NCBI GenBank assembly: GCA_002749535.1
Contig: MZZL01000406.1
Coordinates: 223,353-287,352 of the forward strand
Length of the DNA stretch: 64,000 nucleotides
DNA from: Apophysomyces variabilis
Lineage: Eukaryota > Mucoromycota > Mucoromycetes > Mucorales > Mucoraceae
Direction: 5' to 3'
How positions within the stretch are numbered: the stretch's first letter is position 1; the number at the start of each line of letters is the position of its first letter. Made by a program: the position numbers and the translations under genes. Below, in pieces: positions 13,398 through 25,500 of the stretch. Below the pieces are notes generated by a model. It saw only the letters and a program-made list of their open reading frames with translations. It made no database searches and had not been told where the DNA came from.

Positions 13398-14850
13398 AGT
13401 ATGAGGCTGCTATAGGATATCAAATAGTGCAAGAGACAGGATAGATAAAGAGAGAAAGAGAGAGAGGAGAAAAAAGGGTAAGAGAAGGAAATGAATAAAC
13501 GACGAATGGTTATATTTAAATCACTTTTTTTTTGTTGAAGCACAACAACGTGGATATTTATTGCCATGGCGCTTAATTCCCCTTTTCTTCACCCTTGTGT
13601 ACCCATCGGGGTCTTAATATGAATAATTGCGCTTTATTGAATGTGCTTCGTTTCTATGGCCAAAATAACTATCCAATGTCGGGCCGTAACCCAACCTAAC
13701 TGTTCATCTTCTCCCTCTTTTTTCATCCTTTGGCTATTGTTCCATTCCATCCTCTCCTATTTTGACCTTATACAAACCATAGACCGATTGACTTGCTGCA
13801 ACATAACGTAAAAAGGGGTGGGAAAAGATCTCTCTTTCTCTGTGTTTGTCTCTCTTTCACCCCTCCTCCTCGGAAATATAAATTGTAGGGATCATCGCCG
13901 CCCATCTTGATAATTTAATTAGGAATTGCAATCTCAGAAAAAAAAAGTTAATAGTTTGTTTCTTTTTTTTGATGCACCAATCAATCAGAACAAACAGTAA
14001 AGAAAATAGCATGTTCGTTCATATGATTTTTGCCTCTGCCTTCATTTTCCTCCATTCTTTCCTCCTTTCTCTGCTTTTCCCTGACGGCTATATCTCTATA
14101 ACTACACTGTTTCATAGTGACACTGAGTCTTTTGCCTTCTTGCCAAAAAGCATTGTTATGACGATGCAATTTACCATCTATAGATACATCCTGAGATGCG
14201 GGGACGGGTCGGGCGCGCCGCAATGCAGCATATTTAACTTAAGCATCCATAACATACCCGTTATGGCAGCCGAGCTGCTTTTTCATCCATCTTTTAGTTT
14301 TTAATCTTGAACAATTGATCGGCAAATAAAGATTAGACCCAAAATTGTATGGGACATTCATTTTCATCGAACCTGCATCTGTCCCTTGCCTTTTTCTTTT
14401 TCTGCTGCTGTCCCGGAAACCACATTTTGTGTTGCATCGATCCAGGTGCAACAAATTCAACTGTGTGTCTCGTCCGCCACACACAAATAAACCAGATAAA
14501 GTATCTCTAAAAACAGAATTTTAACATACAGCCCTTGAACAGTCAAATACCTAAGCGGTTTCGATCGGCTTTCAAAAAACAGCACCGCATCCAGATCAAA
14601 GAAGATACAGCTTTCATTGCTTCTTTCATTGGTTTTAAAGGCTGGTATTCCGAAAACAAAAAGATAATGGAGAAATAGACCTATTTAGCCAAGGAGAATC
14701 AAGCTACTATCATGTGGTCTCCGTTTGTTTCCGTTGCAGCCAATAAAGCATTCAGGTTCCACGAAAGTGACTTTATCAAAGAAGAAAACTATAAATATCG
14801 TTTTGAACATGTAGTCGTCTTTTTCTTTTTCCTCCATTTTTCCTTAAACA
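13398..14850. other. Intergenic region with pyrimidine-rich tracts
   Basis: This lies between two divergently transcribed genes and should hold both promoters. It contains CT-rich runs (about 13690-13870) and T-rich tracts (about 13960 and 14820-14840, the latter just before the 14851 start). No coding frame here has domain or splice support. Confidence 0.5.
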
Positions 14851-15131
14851 ATGTCATCCGGTCAATACGCGTACCCACCTCCTCCAGCCGAGGGTGGTCA
14901 ATATTATGCACCTCCTCCTCAAGCCGGTGGTTACGGTGCGCCACCCCCAGGTGGCGGCTATTATCAGCCAGCGTAACTATCACAAAACATTTTAATCATC
15001 CTAAAGCAAAAAGAAAAGGAGAAAAGAATTGCCTGATACTTAACCACACTCTGCTTAGTCCTCCACCGCAAACTATTGTTGTGCAACAAGAACAGCCTAA
15101 ATCAGATAATAGCTGCTGTTGGGCATGGTAA
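14851..15131 (+). CDS. Small proline/tyrosine/glycine-rich protein with CCWAW C-terminus
   Basis: Two exons (14851-14972 and 15059-15131) join to 65 codons, a 64-aa product. The first part is an XYPPX-type low-complexity sequence (YAYPPPPAEGGQYYAPPPQ and similar), and the end reads QPKSDNSCCWAW. The intron has GTAACT/TTAG borders and keeps phase. The paired cysteines and aromatic residues at the tail recall the cysteine-rich ends of small CYSTM-like stress proteins, but the tail here is too short to assign. Lipidation of the CC pair and membrane attachment are possible. The ATG follows a T-rich leader and is the first in frame. The proline-rich body is a plausible ligand for WW domains such as the one encoded at 10.3 kb. 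Confidence 0.7.
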
Positions 15132-17307
15132 TGAAATCTATTTTATAGATGAACTGTTGCGTGAATCTAACAGGTATATGTTAATATAGTTTGGCCGGTA
15201 TGTGTTTCTGCTGTGTCCTGGACGAACTATGCTAGTACAAGGGGAAACCCCAAAAAGAAATTTAACAAAGACCAACTGTTCACGAAGCAAACTCAACCGA
15301 ACAGAAATGAATGAACGGAATTCGACAAGCCATCCATCAGTCCTTTCTGAATAAACTCTTACTTCGATCTCTTTTTCTTCCATTTATATGGTATCTGCAT
15401 CTTGCTTTTCTTGTTTCTCTGTATTGACCGATGTCGCCAAGGATGGGTATGCAAAGCGTGGAAGGATATATGTACGTGATGGAAGCGTGTGTGACCAGTG
15501 GGGTTTCTGCTGTGCCAGGCTTGTGTCACCTAGAAGCTCCTAAACGGAAGTTTAGAGGGCTTGGCGGGTGCCAAGCCAGTTCCATTAGCCACGACAGCCA
15601 CAATGGTCTTAAATGTGAGCCCAAGAAGGAGTAGCTAATTAAGTTTTACTCGTCAGCAGAGTGAGCTTTGGTATTGATAGAGTAACCTACCGTTTCAGTG
15701 AAAAGACTGCACCTCGTTTGATCAGATGTAACCACTGTACATATAAAGCGGGCTTTAAACCAAAAATCATTTTACACCGAGGGATTAAGTCAAAAATTTG
15801 CCATGAGCGCGGTTTAGTTGGGGTAGATGCTTGTTAGTTGAAGACGAAGGCTGCTTATTTTGTCCCGAAATACGTTCGAGAGAAGATAGCAATGCATCGC
15901 TGGGTAATGTTCGAATAGATGCTTTTGAGACTCATGGAAGAATGAGGGGAACACCCGCTCGTTTTTCCGGATAGAGACAAATCAGGTGTTGATGATAGTA
16001 TCAACGTAAGAAGAAAACATTTCTCCTTTCTTTCTCTTTTTGCCTTCCTAGCAGGGATTGTTTTGTACAATAGCAATCTATCCCAAGATAATGCTATATG
16101 TACATGGTAGACAATGCGCTCCTGCTCGTAGGTTTTGCGTAGAGCAGGATGATATTTACAGTACTTTTGTTGGGATGCCGATGACAGTCTCCGCATTAGG
16201 TCGGAAAAAGAACTTGTTTCGGTCATTCTTTGATGTAATCGCCCTTTAATGTTCTAAGCGTCTAGTATCGGGTGAGGCCAGTGAAATGGGTGGCAAAGAA
16301 GTGTAGGGGTAGCCAGATTAAGAGGATACTGACAATTATTGGCGTAAAATAGACTCATGAAAAAGCAATGTACGCCTTATCTCTAAACCTAAAACGGACA
16401 GTGTAATGCTTGATAGCACAACTTTAAATAACATTTTGGCTGAGCACGCTTATGTGATGCTCTGGCTGTCATTCATGCCTGTCACTAGAATGGTTAGTTT
16501 CATTAACTCTTCTATGCAAGAGGACCTTTCTTATCAACAAGCCAAAACGGGTTCAAAAGGACCACAAAGCCTGTATTCTTCAACGAGTATTCCGAGTACA
16601 ATAGTCTTCTACTCAAAGAGCAATAAGTGTTTCAGTTACATCGTATTTCTGTTTTGCACTAACCAGTCGTCATGTAATCTAGTTCGGTTTACGTGCCCTT
16701 ATGTCTTTTAGCATTTGTATCTCACGCATACTGGCAGTGTTCTCGAGCGGAAGCTCCCGTCCATCAGGAATCTTCCAGACCAATAGAAACACATCAACCT
16801 ATCCCAGGACGAATACAAGTCATGTGGTAATTAATGGCTATTGAAGTTTTTATTTCTTAAACTAAAGACTTGGAACTGTCCTTGTTTTCCTTTAAACACT
16901 ATTAATCGCTTCAATTGCATACCTGCTATGGTGCTTCATACAGTACAGCAGTCTGCTTTCTTTGAACCCTTGGAAAACAAGACGAGATAGACATGTCCGA
17001 CTATTGTACTTTTAACTCATGGTCCGGATATACGCCTTGAGAAGATAACTCTGCAGTGTCTCCTTCGTCCATATTATAAAGGATAAACTGGGTACATTGT
17101 TTAAGCAAGAATAAACCATTACATTCTGGCGACTTGTTTCCTAACGTGCACTGTGTACGTTCCTCTTGCTGAGCCATTTGACAAAGAAGGCTAGCATCCA
17201 ATCAAATATTACACTGAGTTTTAAGTGACGACGAGGACAAACCCTTTCTACGAATAGGGATTTCCCTTCTTGAAACAAACTTATTTCCTTTGAGTTTCAA
17301 GCTGGAC
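15132..17307. other. Intergenic region
   Basis: About 2.2 kb with scattered short open frames of up to 123 codons on the minus strand near 15855-16226. None shows a domain, biased composition or splice structure that would support a gene. Confidence 0.45.
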
Positions 17308-18799
17308 ATGAGCCAATCTCCACTCGATTACAAGAACCTACGTAAAATTGTTACAGGAGACATTATTGTGAAATGTAGAGCTCTGTAATTTGAGGAGAGA
17401 ATCCACGTTGTTTAACGACGAAGCTTTTTTTAGGCCGCTGCGGGAATGACATACGCCGTATACCTATTAACCAAGCACCGACTTACGATGAGTAAATGCT
17501 CGCTCACTGTCTGGCAGAGAAGCATTCTAATCCTGATTACAAACATTATAGGCTTTGTTTAATGATGTACCGTTTATTCAAAGATGAGCTGTCAAGCCCT
17601 GAAAATATCGTGCTAAAATACACGGACGATGGTAACAATACGCCAGAATTCATGCAGATCAAGTAGTTGCTTACTGACTCCGCTTATTTGCATCAGAGGG
17701 TGATTTGATTAGCATGACAGGTGAATTTAGGAGCCATAAAGTTTCTTAGAGCTATCCTAATATTTTTGCAGATGATATGGATGTCAATCATGCTATCTCG
17801 CAAAGCAACGTTTTAAAAATCACTGTTTTCGACAAGGTAGCTAAAATCGATGAAACCAATGGGTGCGAATTAACATTGCCTGATTTCGTTCAGGTGACCC
17901 ATCCTTTTCTTCCAGAACAGAAGACTTCTATTAGTCAAGATCTAAGATCGCAATTGGTATCGCTGCGCGACGCTTTATCGGATCTCATTCGATCGACCGA
18001 CCGAGCGAAAATATCAGAAGAGGATACAGCTCAAATGGCTGGTAAGGAAACCTGGAACAGGTTGTATATAACAGTAAAAGAAAAAAAAGTAGTGGATAAA
18101 ACGTACAGGCAGCTGTCAACGGCTGAATTAGGTTAGTGCCGCTGGCTTCTCAGGCCTAACAGGCTAAGTTAGTCTCCTATAGCTGATTTCCTCGAAGAGG
18201 CACAATTGGAACACGCCAACCAGTCCAATAAAAAGACAGTTGTAGAAGAGAGAAAGCTACATCACACTGGATTAGGACAGTCGCAACAGCAGATCAACGC
18301 TCCTCAGCCCTCAGTAAACCATGTAACAGCACATCCAGTTATGTATACTCCACAGCAACAGCCGTTGCAGCAGCAGCAACAACAACCACAACCGCAACCG
18401 CAACCGCAACAAGCGCAGCAACCGCAGCCAGCACTATCATCCCAACCCCCACCGCAGCCACAACCACAGCAGCAGCAGCAGCCACAGCCACAAATGTCAA
18501 CACCCAACTATTCCCAGCATTATCCCCAGCCATCCATTCCCCACCAGATACAGCATCCTAATAGTATGCCTATTAATTCGCCGCCTCCCGGTACGCCTCT
18601 GTATCAGTCGATGCCACATCAATCTTCTTATCGGGTTTCCGCCCCACCTTCCCAGTCCCAGTCCCAATCTCAGCCTCAGCCTCAAGGATCCCAACGTTAT
18701 TATTACGTTCCTTCAACACCTCAGCAACCGCAAGCAGTTTCATCACAGCCATCTTATCGTCCACCTTCACAACAGGAAGCACCTGTTGGCTGGAGATAA
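17308..18799 (+). CDS. TFG-like PB1-domain protein (ER export)
   Basis: Homologue of animal TFG, which assembles at ER exit sites with Sec16 and supports COPII export; whether the fungal protein does the same is inference. Six exons (17308-17374, 17434-17491, 17552-17631, 17697-17720, 17772-18041, 18183-18799) give 372 codons in phase. A PB1 domain spans about residues 18-95: the basic cluster VKCRCGNDIRRIPI, then YDELCLMMYRLF, then the acidic OPCA-like KYTDDEGDLISMTDDMDV. Recovering the acidic motif needs the 24-nt fourth exon. A predicted helical stretch follows (SQDLRSQLVSLRDALSDLIR), then a long P/Q/S/Y-rich tail like that of TFG. Glutamine runs are coded by mixed CAG/CAA. The ATG at 17308 is the nearest upstream in frame and gives a TFG-like short N-terminus. 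Confidence 0.88.
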
Positions 18800-19530
18800 C
18801 TGCACTTATTTATTGCTAAACTGTATGATTAAGTTAGTTTATCAGGTACTTCGATATAAAATATATTGTTTTCTGTGTTACAGCTTGGCAGTAATGCCAT
18901 GTTCGCCCGAGTAGATCAATAGTATAGGAAGGGTTATACACGCGTTATAATCTATATGTTGTATTAAATGCTTCGTTTTACGTAGAGGTGCGCAGTTGCT
19001 TACTCAAAATAAAGAAGAAAGGCTTAGAACATGATAGTAAGACAAAGAACGAAAGTACTGGAATCAAAGCAGGATATCGGAGACGAATTAGCACCAAAAG
19101 AAAGGGGCCACTGGTGGAGTATGGGAAAAGCAGAATAGTAAGCTATAGCTTTACTATGGATCACTCAAGAACTTTTAGCATGTTCATAATTGCCTTCTTA
19201 TATACGCCTGGTTAGTGGATGCAAAAATTTTGCAGGACCTCTGTTTCCCTGCAGTGCACAACCGTGTATTATCTCTCATTTTATCTGATGGCAAACTTTT
19301 GTTGGCAGCCACTTTAACATAGCCAATGATTCCCCTTTAGAGCATTCAAGTTTTAGAGGTTCGAGCCTGTACTGTAGCTCTGAGCTCTAAAAAACAAAAG
19401 CCACACAAAAGTAATCCGGTTAGAGAAAACGTAACGTCTATTCAGAGAAACGCAAGTATCGATTATTGAAGTAAAAGATGTTTATGTTGTCTAGAACGGT
19501 CTATGTTCCAGTGCTTATATTAGTTTATAT
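18800..19530. other. Intergenic region between converging TFG-like and separase genes
   Basis: Holds both 3' ends. A GGTTCGAGCC motif at about 19359 resembles a tRNA B box, but no A box or cloverleaf accompanies it. An 8-bp inverted pair TTTTAGAG / CTCTAAAA lies at 19351-19358 and 19385-19392. Confidence 0.5.
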
Positions 19531-22500
19531 TTACAGTGGTTTTAAATATACAGGCACTCCATAAACTACGGGTGCGGCACCTACAGTTTTTTTTTAAGAA
19601 AACAGTTATGAATTATTGCTTTTCATACATAAACTGCATGGAAATATTTCTCTTACCTATCAAATAAGGCAGATTGCATTCATCTCGAGATGCTGTCACA
19701 GATTCAACAAGAGATTTCATTTGAGAGCAGCTTGTTTGTCCTAGCAATCCCCAGGTCGACATGATTTTTTCCGAGACCTTATCAATACTCTTGTCTGTTA
19801 CATCCCATAAATTGGCTACAACACATGCACTACAAAAATTGACTCGTTGAGTGGAACAGAAAAAGTTATTTTGATGTACCTTCCACCGAGCAGGAAATTC
19901 ATTACATAACCGCTAGGATCATAGTCGCCTTGAGAGTCCAATGCACCACTACTACACCCCACCAGAAGTGCCACGGAGCATCGTTTAAGTTGCCGAATAT
20001 GCTGACCACGCAAAAAGGACTGGCCTGCGCTATGCCCAAAATACCTTTACAAACAGAACGTTAATGGTTTTGATATAACGATGTACAGTAATGCCTTACA
20101 AATACAGCTCTTTTGACATTAGCGCTTGCTGGCATAGCATCTCGCTAGGTTTTTCATGAATTATTCCACTCCAGCCTGGCATGCTGCAACGATTCGTTCA
20201 GTGCTACAGTTAGATAATATTAGTCCTATTACCTTTGGAAAGTCGATTCAAATTTCCTCTGCGTGTTCATAAGGTCGCCGCCTGGATTAAGAATATAATA
20301 TGCGCTTTGTCTATCAACTTCGATATCTTTCCATTGCCCACTGTCAGCCCCTCGGGCCAAAGCGCGACCATATGCAATACGATCACGTAAAAAGGAAATG
20401 CATGGCAACCTTGACACCGCTTGTGGTCTCATTACCGGCACACTTTCCCACGGAAACATATGCGTGAATTTATCGAGGATCAATATGACATGATCGCCCG
20501 GTTTGGGTATCATCGCGTCGATACCGGCTTTTCGTGCACAAGAATGATAGGCACTAATCGCAGAGCGTATACAGTCGGTCAGCTATCCATTTAAAGACGA
20601 TTAGTTTCGCGCGCGCAGCGTTGATGCTTAGAAGCATACCTTCTCGATATAAGTAGCAGAAACGTTGAAAGCCATATTGTAATTTTTATACGTTGTGGTG
20701 AGAAAGTAGATAACATCTTCAACATCCCGACTTCGTGGGTCGGGGCCCAGTCTGAGCATCATTCGGCATACATCCATAGAGACGCTGACAGGCTCGGAAA
20801 CAGCGCTACTAATTACCGTAGTAATCAGTTTTTGAAATCTAATCAGTTCATTTTTATGTTCGTAGTAGTTTCCGCATAGTAAACCCTAGAAATTGATCAG
20901 CTACATATTTAGCTACACGTGGTACTTACCCTAAAGCCACTAAACCAATTATTTTCAATCCGTTCAAGGAGTTTCTTCAAGCGCCGATCCAGTTGCATAC
21001 GCGTCATCCACCAATCGTTGATTTCTTGCTGGTCTAAATTCTTTTTTCCACCATGAATTGTTTCGTCGCTCAGGCGTATAATGTCTCTGATTTCGGTAAC
21101 TGCGTCATTATATTGTAGCACCTCATGTGTGGTTTGACGGTGTATAACACGATCCAGGGGAAGCTTGACCACAAACGGCGTTTCTTTAGATCGCATACGG
21201 GAAATATAGAGGTCATTGTTATGCGGATCCATTGTTACAGAACAAACAGTCCAGGATTCTGGAAGAATATCTACGAATGTCTCTTGAAAGCTGGAGCTAT
21301 CAAGTCGGTGTTCTCCACGATACATTCCATGGAGTCTCTTTAAATGAGGTTGTATCCAATCTGGATCCTCCGTAAATAGGTCGGTGCTGTCAATATCCAT
21401 TATATACTCATCTTGGCTCGAAAATTCTCCCGGCCACTCATTTTCGCCAAGACATTGTTTCGCTCTTGGTAGGGTTAGCTTTTGCTCCAAGCAAAACTGC
21501 ATTTCTCTCCGGATATTGGTGCCTTTTGACATTTCTTATGTGCAAATTGAAAGTCAATCAATAAAGCGAATCTACGTATAACAAGCTTACCAAGATAATA
21601 TGCGCAGAGGGTTACATACTCGGCCCCGAATGTACGATCATGCGCAAGATAGTGTTGAAAAAATACCCAGAATCCCATTTCCACACAGAGCTTTTGCAAC
21701 ACATCGACCCTGGAAACCATAGCACCTTGTTGATACCTTTGTAGCATATCCACTAAGGCTTGGGAAGTATCTGCATGTTCTAACTTGTGGTAATCATGAC
21801 GTTGTTGCAATTTAAGCAACGGAAGTACCAATGCTGCATATATAGTTCAGTAATACAATCGTTGCTGTTATTGCGCATATCACCTTCATGAGGCACTCTT
21901 CCAATACCGGCGTATTGGCTCAGCTCATCGCAAGCCATCATATGGCGAATGAATGAAGATATTGCACTTAATTCCGTCTATACTCGGAGCACGTTAAATA
22001 AATCTGCCAATTCGTGTTATATATCAGTACCAAATCAGCATTTGTGGCAGCGGCCTCTTGGATACTGTTGACTAACTCCCACCCTGAACTGGCCGAACCA
22101 TTTTGAGCCAATGCTTGAGCTATAAGAGTAAAGTTTGAGTCTAGCAAACATTATCTCGTTTCTACCTTTTTGCATATCGTTACATCCTTGCATTTCTTTT
22201 AACGGCCAGCAGTTGTAATGCGAGAAGTCTGTAATTTAAAGCATTCCTTGTTCAATTGATAAGGTACAACTTTCATAACTTGGGTTTACCTGTAAATTTC
22301 AACGTGGGGCTCCGGTCTTCATCACTATAAGAGTGAAAACAGTTAATCAAAAGTTCTTGTGGACAAAAAGAATCAACCTTTTTCCAATACAATCTAATCC
22401 TTCGATGAATTTGCTTTCCATTATGCTTTCGAATAACTGATGGACATTCCCATATATCTCAATAGCGGAATCTAGGTCATTTTGTTTCATCTTGACAAAG

Positions 22501-25500
22501 CCTATCACGCTTTGCAAACTTGCTTCTTCGTATAAGAATTCTTCTCCCTTGCAAATATGACTTCAGTAAAAGAACAGATATCTATCGTGCACTTACTTTG
22601 GGCCGGATTGATTTTGCTTCTTCTAAACTTGCTAAACACTTTTCCAAACAGCCACTACGTGCTTGTAGATCGCTGAGGTCAATCAGGAAGCGATAAATCA
22701 TTATTTTGGACTGAATTTTGATTCCAAGTAATCGACCTTGTTCAAAGCAGTATTGAGCTTCTTTTCGTGTACCATGGATCATATGGAGGCGTCCAAGATG
22801 CCGCAGACAGGCGCTGATTTTCTGTATCCAGTTTATCAGAAAAGAATTACTCTCAGTTATTGTAACGTACCTGGGAAATACCCCATTGAGCTTCTCTGAA
22901 TGCAATATCGGTAGCTGCACTATTGTCATTTTGTGTAGGTTGTTTTATGTCATTTTCGTTTCCGATAGGCTTAGATCCAAAAGGATCTTGTACTGCTGTG
23001 TCCTCTCGGCGGCTTGAAATCTTGTTTTGGATAAGAGTTGTACATCTGTTTAGCGTCCGAAGAGCTGTTTTGCAGTCATCAATTGCTGCAATAAGCGTGT
23101 CCTACAAGGGGTATTTCATCAGATGATGCTCACTTAAAGCAATTAGACGTACATTATTCAACGCTATCAGTGACCGAACCAAATAAGCATCTGCCAATGT
23201 CAACATCTTCGTGAGACGTAGCCGTGCGGAGCGAATAGGGTGCCGTTCCGATCCTTCGTTGTTAAAATCCCATAGTTTCTTTCCTAATCGCAAAATTTGC
23301 TGACTTCTACTGTAGTGTGAGATACCACGTGTAAAAGCTGGAAAGAAAATGCTCACTTTTTCGTCGTATTTGGCGCCCGCGCGAGATCCTGTGCGTGTAG
23401 AACCAGATAGGTAAGTTCCGATTCTGCCGAGCATGGTTTTGTCTGGATAAGCGATTTTGCCCGCGAAAATTCGAGCGATGCTTTGCCAACGTATCCACGC
23501 TCGCTGTATATCTTCCCTAACTTGGCATATATGTGGATGCATGCTACAAGACAAAAAATTTAGCGTGTTACTATAGTTAGTACACCATACCGGAAGTCTT
23601 ATCTATATCGCTTGCCCGCAAGCCGTTATTGAGCTTCAGCATTAATCTTAAAGTATTTATCTGGTATGTTAGCCGCTGATGGACTCCAAACAGATCCGAA
23701 AGCATTCCTAAATAAATACAGCGAGTTATGGATATCAACAAATTTTTACAAGCACCAAATATGGAACGTTGTAGTCAATAAAAGGATACGAAGATGATCA
23801 TATAGTCCTTCAATATCGTCAACGTTTCGCTGTACTAGCTGAATCTTCTCCTTTGAGGGAGAAGCTTCATAGAACGGCTTAATATCGGACAAAAGGGATC
23901 TCCAGAGCTCAATAGCAGAACCGAACGTATGCATAGCATCTCTATTAAGCTCATGGTTGCAAATCGCTATCCAAGAGTTGGCGAGAGCGAGATAATGCTG
24001 TCGACAATGAACAAGGTTGGAATCCTCGCCAAAAACCTAAATCACTGAAATAAGTATGGGCCTTTTTTGAATTTCAAAGCACATATACTTTTGAGGCAAG
24101 CAAACTTTTAGCTTCCATAGCAGATTCCAGGGCTGACCTTATAGCAGTATCTGGGGCCAGACGTTTTGATCGCTCAATGCGAACTTTATCGAGTAAAGCC
24201 CTGTTATAGCCCATCCAAAGTAAGACCTTGCGAATGATTTGGAAAGGGAGTGAACGTACCTGGCTCGACGAATAGGATAACTTTCACAGGTGTAATGGTG
24301 TAGTAGAATATTAACTAGTTTCGACTGCTGTCTGGTGAGGTCCATCTTGGCAGATAAGGCATGAAGGACTTTAAGTTCGCATTCCAATAGGACAGACAGT
24401 TGCATTGAACTGAGAGTAGTGGTATCCATGATGTCACTTGCAAATGTCACATCCTGGTCAGCTGCCACGATAGATGATCGTAAGAAACGGTCAATTAACT
24501 TTGGGATTAAAGGATTTTGTTGTGCAAGAGTTGATATAGATTCACTGGCTGCGTGCTTGACGAATACTTCGATAGTCGTGCTTGGCAACCGTTTTAACGC
24601 CAGTCGGAATGCCTTGGTGCCGTCCTAGATTAAACGATGAGATGGACAGATTTTCTATAATAATACTGATTACCTCAAACTCGTTGCTTTTTACGCAGCA
24701 TATTCCTAATGTTTCGTATCGCTTGCACAAATGAAGTCTACCAGCAACCGTGCTAGCTCTGTCTTCATCTTTTTCCAGCAGTATACAGCCTTTTCGAAGT
24801 GCGTACGTCGCCTTCGAATAAAAGTTTGCTGTGACCATTGCAGTACCAATGCTATAGTATTCGGCAGACAGCCAACGGTAGCCAGAGGGAAACTGGAAAT
24901 CCCTGCAAAATACTTCAGCATCCGAGAGAAACCTGTATGCTTCCTCATGTGTGTGTAATAGCTCAACATCAAAATATATCCTTGATAGTAGAAGCATGAT
25001 ATCAACAAAAGCAAGTTTGATATTCTTTGTTAACGGCATATGGTTGCCATTATCGTTCTGTGACTGAACAGCGCTTTAGATTAGTGCACTACTTAGACCC
25101 GTTTAATACCTTTTTCATTATTGTGGATAGGATGGCTGATAGCGATTCTTGGCATGGGTCAAGCACTTGCACAATTGTTTGAATCACCTCTTTCCATGGT
25201 CCAAACTCCTTTTCGCCGTTAGACAACTGCCTAGGAGGCGTTGCGTAGCTGTTATCGTCGGAGGCTACATCGCTAGTTGACTTTTCAAAGCTTTTAACAA
25301 TCATGTCGTGTAAGTTCGAGCAACTTTGACGAAACGCATTAATGCTCTTGCATAATGTAGACATGATACGATTGCTATTCTCTTGTTCTAGATTCGCTTC
25401 TTCCAATGTTCTTGGGAACATTTTCAGGTAATAAGCGGCTTCTTTCAATATTGGTATCATGTCATCAGAGACTGCCAAAAGACAAAGTAAGCAGCGCAGC

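Noticed and set aside
17632..17662. Read-through of TFG-like exon 3 into NNTPEFMQIK
   Set aside because: It breaks phase with the following exon; the 24-nt exon restores both phase and the PB1 acidic motif.
18304..18694. Overlapping minus-strand frames rich in C, G, A or V opposite the TFG-like tail
   Set aside because: They are shadows of the CAG/CAA-rich coding repeat on the plus strand.
19351..19392. GGTTCGAGCC, resembling a tRNA B box
   Set aside because: No A box at the expected distance upstream and no cloverleaf could be folded, so no tRNA is called.
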